Positions 31,247-43,149 of a DNA stretch of 64,000 nt are shown here, piece after piece; positions within the stretch are counted from its first letter, which is position 1; every line of letters starts with the position of its first letter. A program made the position numbers and the translations under genes. Source of the stretch: Diploptera punctata (Eukaryota > Arthropoda > Insecta > Blattodea > Blaberidae); assembly GCA_030220185.1 (NCBI GenBank), contig JASPKZ010003435.1, positions 752,501 through 816,500 on the forward strand, in the 5' to 3' direction. The notes under the pieces were generated by a model, which was not told where the DNA came from, did not search any database, and saw nothing but the letters and a program-made list of their open reading frames with translations.

Positions 31247-31557
31247 AGACGATATAAACATTTTGAGATAATGAACTGATGGTCTACGAATAAAAACGTC
31301 CAAGTTATGATTCGGTTTTTAAAATGATTAGCAAACCCCTGATTATTTCAAATTAAGATGCAAATAATATGATACAGAGACTGTAACTTGCAACACGTAT
31401 GCGCCTTTACCTCAGCGTTTATAGCAGTCTTACTACCGACGCAAATGTAAAATTGATGCATCATGTTCGAAACTACCAACAGTATGTGTACACTTTTTTC
31501 CCTTTGTTCTTTTATTATGTACGTACTGTAAATGAATTACGTGCATCGATTTACTTC

Positions 31558-31735
31558 TGTCCACCGCTGTGGTCTCGAGGTAGCATGCTGCCTTGTCACG
31601 CAGCGGGCCCGGGTTCGATCCCCGGTCGGCGCAGTTTTTCTGGGTGAGGTTTTTATCGGTTTTTTTCCTCACCTGTAAGACAATTGTCGGGAAAACTTTA
31701 AGGCCGAAACGGTCCCCGAAATCATATGGCCAACA
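31558..31735 (+). mobile_element. SINE group C, well-preserved copy
   Basis: Head CTGTGGTCTCGAGGTAGCAT with B box GGGTTCGATCCCCGG, then TTTTTCTGGGTGAGG, TTTTTTTCCTCACC, AACTTTAAGGCCGAAACG and the CATCATC-type 3' end that runs into a minisatellite. Best copy of group C in the window. Confidence 0.85.
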
Positions 31736-31921
31736 TCATCATCCTCATCCTTATCATTATCATTATCATCATCATCCTCATCCTTATCATTATCACTATC
31801 ATCATCATCCTCATCCTTATCATTATCACTATCATCATCATCCTCATCCTTATCATTATCATTATCGCTATCATCATCATCATCATCCTCATCCTTATCA
31901 TTATCACTATCATCATCATCC
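31729..31921. repeat. 33-bp minisatellite at SINE tail
   Basis: About five units of 33 bp (ATCATCATCCTCATCC + TTATCATTATCACTATC), apparently grown from the CAT-rich SINE C tail. His/Pro-rich, Asp-rich and Met-rich frames across it are artefacts. Confidence 0.9.
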
Positions 31922-31929
31922 GTCACCGG

Positions 31930-32055
31930 TGTGGAAAGCAACGGGAAGCTATCACACCTACAATTCCCTAGTAAAGCTGCAAGTATAGCATGAAAATATT
32001 GTGATTGCAGTGAAGGATCTGCCTTCGGGCAGAATTACTATGGATGGATGAATTT
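31930..32055 (+). repeat. Dispersed repeat shared with 55.8 kb (copy 1)
   Basis: GAAAGCAACGGGAAGCTA, AATTCCCTAGTAAA.CTGCAA, GATTGCAGTGAA and GGGCAGAATTA...ATGGATGGAT recur at 55812-55935. No known family assigned. Confidence 0.7.
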
Positions 32056-32109
32056 ACTTCTGATTTAATTGTTGTATTCATTATTTTACAGAATATGGTA
32101 TTGCAATGT

Positions 32110-32615
32110 ACAGAGTTACAAAACTATCTACGCACGTATTGTACAGACAATTATTTGAAAGTTTGTAACAATAATACACAGAGGAAAATAAGTGCGGTGG
32201 CCGCAACAAAGCCCAATTACAAAATTGTACCCGTTGAGCCAAGACCACTGGCTGTAAGGCTTGTACTTTTTGCAGATAAAGGGATAGAGGTGGTCTTCGT
32301 GCAGGGCTTTCCATACACTTTGATGGTTCGTGCTCATTGTACGTGGAACAGCACGAGTACTGTTAGAAGGATCATCTTTCACCCTATGAAGAACATTTTC
32401 CACCCTATGAAGTCTGCAGTGCGGCGCGTAATACTTTCATCGGCGTCTACTCTGTTTACCTCCAACGTCCCATGCTCTCGCAAACGCTTATCAACAAACT
32501 CTATGGTTGTTTGGAGAGAATGGCGTCCATTCGGATACCGCTCCGCATGCATGGCAGAAGCCTTGCACCATTACCTTATGCTGCACCATATATCAGGTGC
32601 ATTTCGGCAAGTTCA
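32110..32615 (-). pseudogene. DUF4817-type mariner transposase remnant
   Basis: Minus strand in three frames: HAERYPNGRHSLQTTIEFVD then KRLREHGTLEVNRVDADES (N-terminal DUF4817 region), VWKALHEDHLYPF, and YLQKVQALQPVVLAQRVQFC then NWAL. The order A.RLYAERYPNR.H, V...L....LYPYH.QRVQAL, R..FC.W.L is that of insect DUF4817/mariner-type transposases. The long plus-strand 191-codon frame (32044-32619) is antisense to this and is not a gene. No TIRs were found. Confidence 0.75.
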
Positions 32616-32629
32616 GTAGATTTGTAGAA

Positions 32630-33144
32630 ATAATAGAAGGCAAATATAATTTTTTTTAATCACGCTATCCTATTTTCCTAGTGCATGTGTCTAAATATGT
32701 CATTTTCAATGATTCAGTAAAATTAATAATGTATCATTACATGCATTATTATTAACCATATTTATTGGTGGGGCATGTAACTTGCCGTAAATTGTGAAGT
32801 CTTGCTCGTTTCACATGTTTCATTTCACAAATGCGAATCGTTCCATACCTCTGTAGATTCACTTTGATTTGAAACCATGCATTGTAATTGTTAAACATCC
32901 GTTAACGTTTGGTCAACAATTGGTTTAGGTCTTTAGATGGTTCTTTTATATCCGTGAAAAATCAATCGAACCATATAATTTGGTAAATGCCACGTATTGG
33001 AAGTAATATATGCTTTTAACCGCAATGCACTGGTAACACTGGCCTACCGCGAACTAAAATGGCGGTTAATACATACAGTAATTAACAAGAAGAGATGCCA
33101 ACTGTACGAGTTCCGTTATTTGTTAAAATTTATGTGATAAGCTA
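32630..33144. other. No feature seen
   Basis: No recognisable feature. Confidence 0.5.
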
Positions 33145-33790
33145 TCACTTTATAGATGACAATCATTATCAACAACAAGGACTAAGCCCAATGGTCTGTT
33201 CCGATCTCATTATAGGTCGAATTGGTCCTTCCATCTCTTCAATGGTCTTCCGAACATTCTTCTCCCTTTTGGTTTATAATTATACATTCTTCTTGGTATG
33301 AGCTGTTCATTCATTCGTAATACGTGCTGAAGATAAGCATTTTGATAATATTTTATTCTTTCACAGAGATTAAATATATTAAGTTTTGTTCTTATATCTT
33401 CGTTTTTCTTTTTATCGGTTCTTTGGTATCCTGCTATTGCTCTCAACATCTATATTTCAGCAGCCTCTATTTGTTTACTATCTGCCTTTGTTAATGTCCA
33501 GGTTTCACATCCATAGATAAGAGATGGAACTGCCAATATTTTGTAAAACTTTTAATAGTTCTTTTCTAGTCTTATTCAAAAAAGTGCATTTAATTGTGCC
33601 ACATAGATAATTAAATCGTTGTATTTTAGTGTGTTTATCTAAATTTCTGTCATTGCCTAAATGACAACCCAAATAATTAAAATTCTGAACTTGGTCTATA
33701 ATTACATTGTTTATCATTATTTTTGTTCTTATTGCACATTTTCCTTTCAGAGCTAATCTTAGAGAAAATATTATTTAGATTCAAATAAAA
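33145..33790 (-). pseudogene. LINE group 2, 3' fragment
   Basis: Minus strand: NNVIIDQVQNFNYLGCHLG, CGTIKCTFLNKTRKELLK, then SYLWM near the YG.E.W position, IAGYQRTDKKKNEDIRTKLN, HVLRMNEQLIPRRMYNYKPK and GRRMFGRPLKRWKDQF, ending in a CAGACCATTGGGCTTAGTCC-type 3' region. Frameshifts separate the two long frames (33505-33717 and 33210-33449). Confidence 0.8.
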
Positions 33791-34294
33791 TTCACTGAGT
33801 TGTTTCGTCATTCTCTGTATTTGTCTTATAAGGGTTGACATTTTACACACCGAAATCTATCTTGAAATTTCTCCCAGAGAGGCGTTGTGTTCTACCAAGG
33901 GCGTGTTCAAATAAATATATGCCATGTTAACTGCAAGGCACTAAAATCCAGCCCAACATCTCTAATTGAAACTACAGGGAAGAAGTATAACTCCCGACTT
34001 CGCTGGATTGGATAACCCTCACTACCTGCCGTCCGCGCCGCACTCCGCCACGTACAATTCCGCTCTAGTCAAGCAGGGAGTCCATCTACTTCGCACAGCG
34101 GGATGCCATTGCTCGATTCTGGTTTCGATTTCTGTGCCTTGGAATTAACAGTGGCAGATATTTTTTTGGACACGGTCTTGGTACATCATAACGCTTCTCT
34201 GAGAGAAATTTCAAAGTATGTTTCGGAATCAAATGGCTGACAGTTCCCTAGTTAAAATTAATGTTTACATTTAAGCCCATGTTAAAGATAAAGG
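33791..34294. other. No feature seen
   Basis: Relatively GC-rich patch near 33990-34140 without recognised function. Confidence 0.45.
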
Positions 34295-34560
34295 GATAAT
34301 GATCCCACTATAAGCATTAAAAGGGTTGGATAGTAGAGAATAAGGCTCCCATCTTTCAAGACTCTCGGCATGGGCTATCAGCCAAGGTATAAGCCCTGAG
34401 TAATGTCTGTGTTTACTACAAATATGTATGGTATTGTTAAAGGTTGAGTCGGCCTCAGGCCATAGGTGCTCCCAGAGGGTTCAGAGAAGTTTAAAATCTG
34501 ACCTAATCGGTACTCGAACCCTAGTCTTCCGGCTTGTATAGCTTGGCCTAACCAAAAACA
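34295..34560 (-). mobile_element. SINE group A, degenerate copy
   Basis: Minus-strand copy with TAATGATCCCACTATAAGC, AATAAGGCTCCCATCTTTC, GTTGAGTCGGCCTCAGGCC and a TCGAACCCTAGTCTTCCGG head remnant. Confidence 0.7.
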
Positions 34561-35156
34561 TACCTTACTTCTAGTCTAATAAAGCTCTATTACTACTACA
34601 AAGAATGATAAGTAAATATTAGCTCAAAATGGTCTTATATCTTCGCTGCCTCGAAACTTCAGATTCGACGGTGCCGGACAGATGGTTTAGTGTGTAAATT
34701 AATATAATTTGGATATAATATAAAACATGTAGATTTGCCTAGCCGGTATTGAAATAAAGGAAGTTTTGTCTTTGTTAGAATTACACGATGATTTTCAAAA
34801 CATTCTAAACACTTTATATGATTGCAATTATGATATTCCTCCAATATTTTGATAGCCGTTTCTTAATAGTTTACGTAAAAACATATCGATGAACTATTTC
34901 ACAATCACATACCTATTAACGCTGGCTGATTTAAGACTTATCAATCCCACATGTCTTATGTTGTAGAAAAATAGCAATTGCCACATCAGCGAATATATTC
35001 ATATGTCAGTTACTGAAAATATGAAAAGCCTATCTTTGAATAACACAGATATTATTTGTAGGTAGTGTTTATTTTCTGCAATAAATTCCCAACTTAATAA
35101 CAATACTTATGAAATGAATGTTTTATTATTTCATATTACACCATTGAGGCGATATT
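34561..35156. other. No feature seen
   Basis: No recognisable feature. Confidence 0.5.
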
Positions 35157-35434
35157 TTATTATAAATAAACTTTATATACTTTTTTTTTGTATTTTTACA
35201 CTCCCATCTTCCTCAATATTTCTTTATTATTCTATGTATTTTATTAATGTGAAGTTTTTCGAAAATGTCATTTCATCTATATGACATAAATAAAACAAAT
35301 TTCATGAGGATGAAATTAAATTTTCGAAAAGCTTCACAATAATAAAATACATAGGATAATAAAAAAATATTGAGGAAGACGGAGTGTAAAAATACGAAAG
35401 GAAAAAAAGTATATACAATTTATTTATAACAATA
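35157..35434. mobile_element. Foldback/MITE-like palindrome
   Basis: Arms of about 115-120 bp meet around a short spacer at 35275-35310. Left TTTTTACACTC..TCTTCCTC, AATATTT.TTTATTAT.CTA and GTGAAG.TTTTCGAAAAT reappear inverted on the right. No coding sequence; target duplication unclear. Confidence 0.75.
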
Positions 35435-35858
35435 ATTGAACAATTTAAGGACGTTATATAAAACGGTTATCAAATAAGGTCATAAAAATAGTTAATTGCA
35501 ATTTTTGAAAACTTTTAAATTTGTCTTACGGTTTGAAATGTCTCCACCACCCCTAATCAGTAAATAAGACATGTTATTTTTTACGAATTCCAACCCCTGC
35601 AATGAATGACATGACAGGTTAAATTAATTTTATTTTTGTTCCTTCCTTGATGAGAATTACACCTGGGACTGCAAAATAGAAAACTATAATATTTGCATGT
35701 TACAGATTGCCGAAATGCAGCAAAACGAACCCGGAAAATATGTTTCAGAACTCTTCCTAGAATAGGAGAATTCAATTAGTGGAGGATAAAGCGATATGAA
35801 CTTGGTCAGATGAGAGAAGCGTTAGTTGTGAACAATTTCAAACTCACCTTACCTTTCC

Positions 35859-35860
<2 letters not shown>
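35435..35860. other. No feature seen
   Basis: No recognisable feature. Confidence 0.5.

Positions 35861-35906
<46 letters not shown>
35861..35906. repeat. (CT)n microsatellite
   Basis: Pure CT run of about 23 units. Confidence 0.95.
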
Positions 35907-35908
<2 letters not shown>

Positions 35909-36713
35909 GCAATGCTCTTTAACAGAGGGCCGATGAATAATTCAATTAGTTGTATGAATTCCTATTGTAAGTCATATTCTGATTACAAACTTAATTGAAA
36001 TCCGTCTTGAGCAAACGTTCTGGGCTTTTAGAATCAAGGTACGAGGTTCTCTGATGAGACGACACGCGTGTTTGTTTCCTACATTGTCTCTTGTAAGTGA
36101 TATTCCTCTCGAATACAGGTCCGTCAACAATACTAACAATAGGAATCTAAGGCCGATATTCAAGAACCAAACTTTCCGCGAAGAGCTACTCTCAGCCCGT
36201 CGCTCTGCGGTTAATTATGTGTGGGTCATGCAGAACCTACTCTAACTGGGCTCACTCTATTCAACATCACGTGTTAACAAGATATTTTATTTTTAAAAAA
36301 TTCTTGGAACAATTGAAAGACGAAAACCTGAGCTAACGGAAGACGGAGATGGCATGGTATAGAGAGCTTGGCCTAAACCAATTACCTTAATTTAGGTCAG
36401 AAGTTCTAAAAGACAAATGTGATGGGTGCTATTGATTAAAAATACACAAAAACGCAGATTGAGAACAGAGACAATACTTACTAAGCTGTGTGGGAAGATA
36501 CCTACTCATTTAAAAAAAAAAAAAGGTAGCCAACGTCCAGAAATGCGTAATGTGGACGGTGAGTGGCGTCATGTAATACGAACTCTTCGATTTTAGCGAA
36601 TTCCGAAAGAATGAAGCTATTGAGATTGTTCTCATGAAAATAATTTCGAAAAATATTTACAAATATTCACCGATTCTATCTAGTATGCACTGAAAATCAC
36701 CATAAACAAAATT
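35907..36713. other. No feature seen
   Basis: No recognisable feature. Confidence 0.5.

Positions 36714-36739
<26 letters not shown>
36714..36739. repeat. (TA)n microsatellite
   Basis: Short TA run. Confidence 0.9.
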
Positions 36740-36744
<5 letters not shown>

Positions 36745-37317
36745 TAAATTGAGGAAGGTATTCTCCAAATATTAGCAAAAATCCGACCATCAGAAGTAAA
36801 GGTTTTCCTGAACTCAATATTATAAATTGACTCTAGCGACCGCCATGTTTGGTACGTCGCAAAGTATATCATACAGTTTAATTAACTCGTAAATTAATGT
36901 ACTCTAGAAAATACATTAGTTTAATTTAGTTGTTACTTTATTAAGGTAATGGAAAAATGGAACAGTATACATGGTTTAAATTGGTGTAAAATTACAAAAC
37001 AAAATATAATTAGGTAATGACTTATGGTTGTGGACCATTTGTTTTCATTGCGGCCGGAAAATGGTATAAATGCTGGCATTAGATATTGAGTTTCTCGAAT
37101 TTAACAAAATATATATAATTCCAAAAACCAGCATACATTCAACTTGCTGAAGAATTCGTTTAATTTACGCAGTTCCTCTATACAGAACATTCTTGTTTTT
37201 ATTGGTTGTACCATATTCTATCAAATCTTAATCAACATAGACCTATTATGAGTGCAATACCGTTCATTACTTCAATATCTCTCTCGAATAATAATAATTT
37301 TGTTCAATTAACAATAT
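36740..37317. other. No feature seen
   Basis: No recognisable feature. Confidence 0.5.
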
Positions 37318-37575
37318 TACTTTATTTAACGACACCTTAAGATCTCAGGTCATTAGAGTCGCAATTCAAATCTGTGTGTAAAAGGGCCGACAACTGAAAG
37401 GCTTTTTATTTCAGGCTTAAATTTCTTTCACGTGTCATAAATCTACGGCATGGAACCCACGGTTTTACTCCGAATTTTTGTGCCGTGAAAAATCAATCGA
37501 CCACGTTCGAGTTTGATCCCCGAAGCTTGGAACCAGAGGCGAGGACTAAAATAACTGATCCTCCAGGAACGAGAT
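37318..37575 (-). mobile_element. SINE group G, degenerate (tRNA-derived)
   Basis: Starts TACTTTATTTAACGAC, the usual 3' end of a cockroach/termite tRNA-derived repeat read from its minus strand, and ends with a decayed head (GTTCGAGTTTGATCCCCGAA). The identification rests on memory of that repeat and on the B-box-like segment. Confidence 0.4.
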
Positions 37576-37827
37576 ATAGGCAAATTTTGTGAGTAATTCG
37601 TTTTAGATTCAACATTACATTAAAGCTGAGCTCCATCCACTAAGAAATTATGTTACGAACAGTAAGCCAACTACTTTCTGGATAAGTTGAAAATTATATC
37701 AGTATCAGAGAATATTATTTTCAAGGTATGCGTTAAAATAGTAGAAAATTCACAGAAATTGATGATTGTAATCTTTATTCTTGTTTAAATGGCATTCAGG
37801 CTAAATGACCATAGCCCACTTTTGTTT

Positions 37828-37982
37828 AAACTCGACGTTTCGGTACACATTCTCAGGATATGCCGCGTGATATCTATTAACTCCATGCAGCCGACAGTTG
37901 AGGAGTTCTCATGATAACTCAGAATCTCCTGACGATGTCTGCCGCAGTAGTAGACAAAATGTCGAGTTAAAAAAGTTGGACC
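37828..37982. repeat. Inverted pair with hammerhead-like cores
   Basis: TTTGTTTAAACTCGACGTTT at 37833 reappears inverted as ATGTCGAGTTAAAAAAG at 37965. Each side holds a CTGA-stem-(G/A)AAA block: plus strand CTGACGA, TGTCT...AGACA stem, AAAAT; minus strand CTGAGAA ... TACCGAAACGTCGAG. Resembles degraded Penelope-like terminal repeats. Confidence 0.5.
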
Positions 37983-38158
37983 ACGGTGAATTAGTCAGGA
38001 AGACCAACTAAACAAGAATGAAGACACCGGGTTAGCAGTATTCGTATGCCAGTTTATTTTCGTCCCCTATGTGTCACCGGCCGTGAAAGCCTACGATTAT
38101 AAGCATCTTAGATAATAAAGTATAAGAAGTGTTCGAATTATATTATTTTTAATTAAAT

Positions 38159-38205
38159 AAAAATATGGATTTTCATCAAGTAAACACCAACTCAATTGAT
38201 TATTA
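38159..38205. repeat. Solo copy of the 44-bp minisatellite unit
   Basis: ATATGGATTTTCATCAAGTA and ACACCAACTCAATTGATT, one unit of the array at 19.1 kb, nearly identical although 19 kb away. Confidence 0.85.
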
Positions 38206-38714
38206 TATTATTTTGATAGATATAGTCTATTTAACTTTTAAACTGCGAAATTATTGATGTAACTTGATGATGTTGCTTATATTTGTGAGCAGAGATTTGC
38301 AATACAACGTGAAAGTTCACTCGGGCTTCCCAATTCGTGACTCTTGAGCTAACGAATCCTTCCTTATCATACAAAACTAGACCATTCTCTCACGGTCGCC
38401 CGCTAAATTAAAAAACCACCCACCAATGTGTCACAATATTGATTTAGTTCTATTTACCCAAAAACATAGATATCTTATAACTGTTTCCTTCTATTCAACG
38501 TGAGCTAGAACTAAAAAGTATAGTCATTTATGCGCAGGCACATCTATTCAATCTATCATACGCTAGTAACTTATGGAGTGTATAACTATTAAGATGCCAA
38601 CAATACTGATAACACTTTGAATGTTCACACAGCTATAAACGTCATATAAGCCTACTTAAAATAATAAAATTTGTACTTGTTGTTACAGTTGTCCTCAAAA
38701 ATTATATTAGTATA
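38206..38714. other. No feature seen
   Basis: No recognisable feature. Confidence 0.45.
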
Positions 38715-38874
38715 AAATATCCAGCTGTTCCATTTTTAAAGCTGTTCATTAAGTACTGGTTGTTTTAACGAATATATTGTAAAGTGGGTAGATCTGGTAG
38801 GGCGTGTTCTCATTCAGCAGGTTATCGTTTCACATTTGTTTCTTAATTCCTATTTAATATAATAGAATATTACC

Positions 38875-39590
38875 TAATAACATACAAATTATGATTTTAC
38901 TGTATGCTGAAGATGTTGTTATAATGCAAAATACAAAAAATGATTTACAATTCTCTCTACACTGTTTAAATTAAATACAAAGAGTACGGTTTAAAAATAT
39001 CTATAGAGAAGATAAAAATAATGGTCTGTTTAGGAAAGTCGCTCAAAAGATCGAAAATAATAACAGAAAATTAACCTCTATCACAAGTGTTAAATTTTAG
39101 TTACCTAGGTTGTGAATTGTCTTCTGGATATGGAACAAAAATGATATAGACAATTAATTATAATAGACAATTCTCAAATGATATGTGGCACCAATCACAG
39201 ACCACTCAAAAAAAAAGGAAGAATAAAAGATTGAAATTCTACAATACAATGGCGGTACCGGTACGATAAAGGAAGTTCGAATAGAATACAAAGTGCAGAA
39301 ATGATTATTATAAGAAGAACCAAAGGATGCATAGAATTGAACCACGTAAGAAATGAAAAAATAAGAAATGAATTAGAAACATTTTCAATAAATGAAGAAA
39401 TTCAACAACATCGCGTCGGCTGGGAAGAGCATTTTCAGAGAATGGAAGAAACAAGATTGCCCAAGTTGCATATTATTATAAACCAAAGGGATTAAGGGGT
39501 GTAGGAAGATCTAGGAAGAGGTTTTAAGGAATCATTGTGGATTCGGAACAGGCGAATCGCCTAAACATTGAATTGAAGATGATGTTGATA
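38875..39590 (+). pseudogene. LINE group 2 fragment
   Basis: Plus strand reads ILLYAEDVVIMQNTKNDLQF (catalytic YADD changed to YAED), YGLKISIEKIKIMVCLGKS, FSYLGCELSSGYG in broken frames, then the open frame at 39301-39495 (MIIIRRTKGCIELNHVRNEK, EEHFQRMEETRLPKL) and a 3' end with GAACAGGCGAATCGCCTAAA. Degenerate. Confidence 0.75.
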
Positions 39591-39649
39591 ATTATTAGTA
39601 CGATAGAAATTATGAAGCAAACAAGAAACGATACCTGCTGAACGAGAAC

Positions 39650-39748
39650 TCGCCCTATCAGATCAACCCAACTATACAAATAAATTCATTAAAAAACTAG
39701 GCCCTACCAGATGAACCCAAATATACAAATATATTCATTAAAAAAACA
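39650..39748 (+). repeat. ~50-bp tandem duplication
   Basis: Two adjacent copies of CCCTA.CAGAT.AACCCAA and TATACAAATA.ATTCATTAAA at 39650-39697 and 39700-39748. Confidence 0.75.
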
Positions 39749-39800
39749 GTATCCAATGAAGAGCTTTGAAAATGTAACCGGTTCCGAAAAGCCTAGGTGA

Positions 39801-40834
39801 ATATTTTATACAAATACATTTTGTTGAGGACGATTGTCACAAGTATACATTTCATGGTTTTAAATACCTAACAATCTCAACGGTGCAAAACGTTTCTTAA
39901 AAATATTAACATCATACACGGTTAGCTTCCGTGTCTCGTAAAAAAATACTTTGTAACTAGTCCCTATCAAATTTATCGTTATATATAATCTAAAGTAAAA
40001 TTAGACAATGCAGCATTTTATATTGTGGTGTTAAATATGTTGAAAGAAACTGAGGAAAAATAACGCTGAATATAAAAAACTATAAGTTTGCCATCTTGTG
40101 TCATTGTATGGAGTGCTTTTACAACTCTGTGTTCATTCGGACCTTAAGGAATTACTGAGAAAATCTTCATCTAGGGTTATGTTAACATTAATTGAAGAAT
40201 CATTTATTCCTTGTATAGTTTCTTTGAAGAATTGGACCATTTTGCATTCATAAAAGACGGCGATCGTTCAAATGTCATCCATGCTGCCTTACATGAATTG
40301 CATTCATATTTTAGCAATTTTGTTCTTGCTTTATTGTATACTCTACACTAAGATGGAGTGAACTGGACAACAATGTATACAGTTCTCAAAACTGTGATTT
40401 CGTGTTATCTTGTGGAAAAGACCAGCAACACCAGAATATTTATAGAAGATAATTCAAGATTAAATTTGTGTAATTTTACCATATATTTCTAAAAAAAAGA
40501 TGTTTTAAATTTTACTGTAAAATTAAGTAAACTTGATCAAACACCAGAATTACATCTTGAAAATGTTGTAAATTAAATGACAAAACGCCATGAGTACGTG
40601 GTAAAAATTTCAAGTTGCTCTGGTTCAAGAGATAAGATGACCTTTCGCATTTTGTATGTCATTTTTTGGATTTTTCATACTCAAGAACACAGCCACTTTA
40701 GTACAGTGCGACGATATATTTTTATTCATTGTCATCAGGTTGTAAATTTTATATTCTGGTATTCTCTCCTGATATTGATGTTATTGTAACCAAATTCTGA
40801 GGTTGGGGTGTATGGAAGGAAGAGTTATGCTGCC
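39801..40834. other. No feature seen
   Basis: No recognisable gene or repeat in about 1 kb. Confidence 0.45.
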
Positions 40835-40955
40835 CCAATGATCTATGATATGTGATGTTGCGCCAGGTGAGGTTTAGTCCTAAACTTATTCCAATGAGGT
40901 GAATTAGTAATGATGATAATGATGGCCAGATGTTCGGGGTCTTAAAGCTTCCTAA
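40835..40955 (-). mobile_element. SINE group C, 3' part
   Basis: Minus-strand 3' region only: GCGCCAGGTGAGGTTTAGTC, CCTAAACTTATTCCAATGAG and GATGTTCGGGGTCTTAAAG in plus orientation; compare 17945-18050. Confidence 0.6.
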
Positions 40956-41973
40956 CATCCCTAATATATTTTTTGTAATGAAGTTAGATGCAGAAACGAC
41001 CTACTGTTTAATAATTAATATATACTATATTCAAAGAAATAAATAAGAACGGAGAGGAGATAGAATTAAATAAGGGAACAAAGAAGAAAACAAAATCAAG
41101 GAACCACAATAGTCTGCACCGAACCACGCTGACTGCTACCAAAAATTGCACCGTACCACTCGCGTGTTCGTACTGGATCGTACCAATGTTGTTTATAATT
41201 ACTTTGAGTTTGAACATATAGAATGCTCAAATCAACATATCTTTGCCCGGGCCCATAAAAGGCAAAGTTAAATTCACCTTTCCTTAATAAATTGTTAAGC
41301 ATATAGTACTGTAAGCTATACAGATTACAATCGTGGAAGTTTTAAGGAAAGAGGAGATTAGATACACTTGAGAAAGTTTTGGAACTTTATATCAATATCT
41401 GACATGACTAGCTACTCAATCAATAAACATTAATTAACTACAAATAAATAGTTTATATTTAATAAGAGTAAAAAAGTCAGATATAACATACAAATAATAA
41501 AATATAGTTTTCTTGACATTGAAAAATAAGTTAACAAAGAAATAGTAACCTTACTGGTCATCTAAACAAAAATCTGTAACAATAAAAATGATAAACATAC
41601 GTACACTCTTCGACTAATACCAGTCCCGCCAAGGGCTAGGGTACACGGTCCTTGTGGCCCTACCCTGGCCTAAGGGACCGATTAACCAAACAAGCTCATT
41701 CGAGCTATATCGACTTGACTCGTCGAAACTTAAACAAATGATGACCCTGATGTTAATGAGCACAGCTTATTTGAGGACTTGCTATCAGAGGGGAGGATGC
41801 GCAGTAGCACACGGCGCATAACGGAAGGGGGTATGTAGGAGAGAATATGGCACTGTTCACTAAGATCACTGAAGAAATGAAGACACGATGACGTAGTGGT
41901 TGCGCAGTATTCCGTAGTCTTACGTACCGAAAACGTCATTTCGGCACAAGTCAATAGTAACAACCATAAAAAT
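40956..41973. other. No feature seen
   Basis: Several short frames without motif; a moderately GC-rich patch at 41620-41900 is unassigned. Confidence 0.45.
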
Positions 41974-42009
41974 TAATAATAATACTACTACTACTACTAC
42001 TACTACTAC

Positions 42010-42043
<34 letters not shown>

Positions 42044-42089
42044 TATCATTATTATTATTATCATTATTATCATTATTAGCATTATCATT

Positions 42090-42124
<35 letters not shown>

Positions 42125-42150
42125 TATCATTATTATTATTATTATTATCA

Positions 42151-42181
<31 letters not shown>

Positions 42182-42258
42182 TATCATTATTATTATCATC
42201 ATTATTATTATTATTATTATTATTATCATTATTATTATCATTATTATTATTATTATCA

Positions 42259-42304
<46 letters not shown>
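41974..42304. repeat. (ACT)n/(AAT)n/(ATT,ATC)n tract
   Basis: A 330-bp low-complexity tract: ACT repeats, AAT repeats, then ATT with interspersed ATC. The Ile-rich frame across it is an artefact. Confidence 0.95.
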
Positions 42305-42306
<2 letters not shown>

Positions 42307-43149
42307 TTTAAAATCTAGTAAAAAGAATATGGTTGTAATTTGAATTTAGAATCTCTTATAAATTAAATTAAATTTGAAGCAGTTAAAACTGAGATATATG
42401 TTAATTTGTAGCTAACTTGTGCTGAAGTTACATTTTGTTTTCTTTGGAGAGATAACTTATTTATTAGCGCTCGAGAACTGAGGCATGCAAGTCTGCAAAA
42501 TAAGTCAGTTTAATTGAAACATACGTTGCGGCCAAACTTTTTACCAAGTACCGCGGTTCCACAACTCCACAAAACTTGCACCATAAATTATTTATTAGAT
42601 TTTCAAAAATATCGAACGTAGTAACGGCAAGACATATTTAATGTAAAGTGTTCTCTTTCCGTTAAGAATAAAATATAAGTAACGAAAGTAGGGATAAAGT
42701 TTAGCTAAAAACCTAAAGACTCTGCTTGAAACAATTTCATTGGACAAAAAATTGGTATTCATGCATGTTAAGAGTTTGTTATATACTTTTTAATATTGGC
42801 CCGTTCCCCTATATAATATCACTTTTACTTTTTATAAAATATTTTCTAGTAATCAGCAGATATAAATGCGTTTAGAATCCTTAATACAGTATATTGTTCC
42901 ACACTCTAGTGATACATTTCATATTTGTATTTGCTTCATAGTTTATTGTTGTTTAAAGTAGTTTCAATACTAAGAAAAAAACGTCTGAGGTGTCTTAAAA
43001 CAAAATGTTTTCTAGTATTGAAGTAAAAAATTTAATCTAATCGATTAACATTTATTTTAAATTATTTTGTTCATTTAATATACGCAAAAAAATATTCTTG
43101 TTGTGGAATATGTAATTAACTAATTTTAACACACAGGATTTATGAAATC
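42305..43149. other. No feature seen
   Basis: No recognisable feature. Confidence 0.5.

Larger units (their letters stand above)
38715..39800. mobile_element. Element with ~130-bp inverted ends around a LINE piece
   Basis: Left arm (about 38718-38850) and right arm (about 39610-39800) are inverted repeats. Plus-strand right arm carries CCTGCTGAACGAGAACTCG, CAGATCAACCC and TATTCATTAAAAAA; the left arm carries their complements. The right arm holds an internal direct duplication (39650-39748). The interior is mainly a LINE group 2 fragment. The arm family recurs at 14.70 kb near a Penelope-like remnant. Confidence 0.6.

Noticed and set aside
31593..31988. His/Pro/Tyr-rich and Asp-rich frames
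   Set aside because: Translation of the 33-bp minisatellite at a SINE tail.
32044..32619. 191-codon plus-strand frame
   Set aside because: It is antisense to a DUF4817-type transposase remnant whose motifs are readable on the minus strand.
41940..42304. 103-codon Ile/Met-rich minus-strand frame
   Set aside because: Translation of the ATT/ATC tract.
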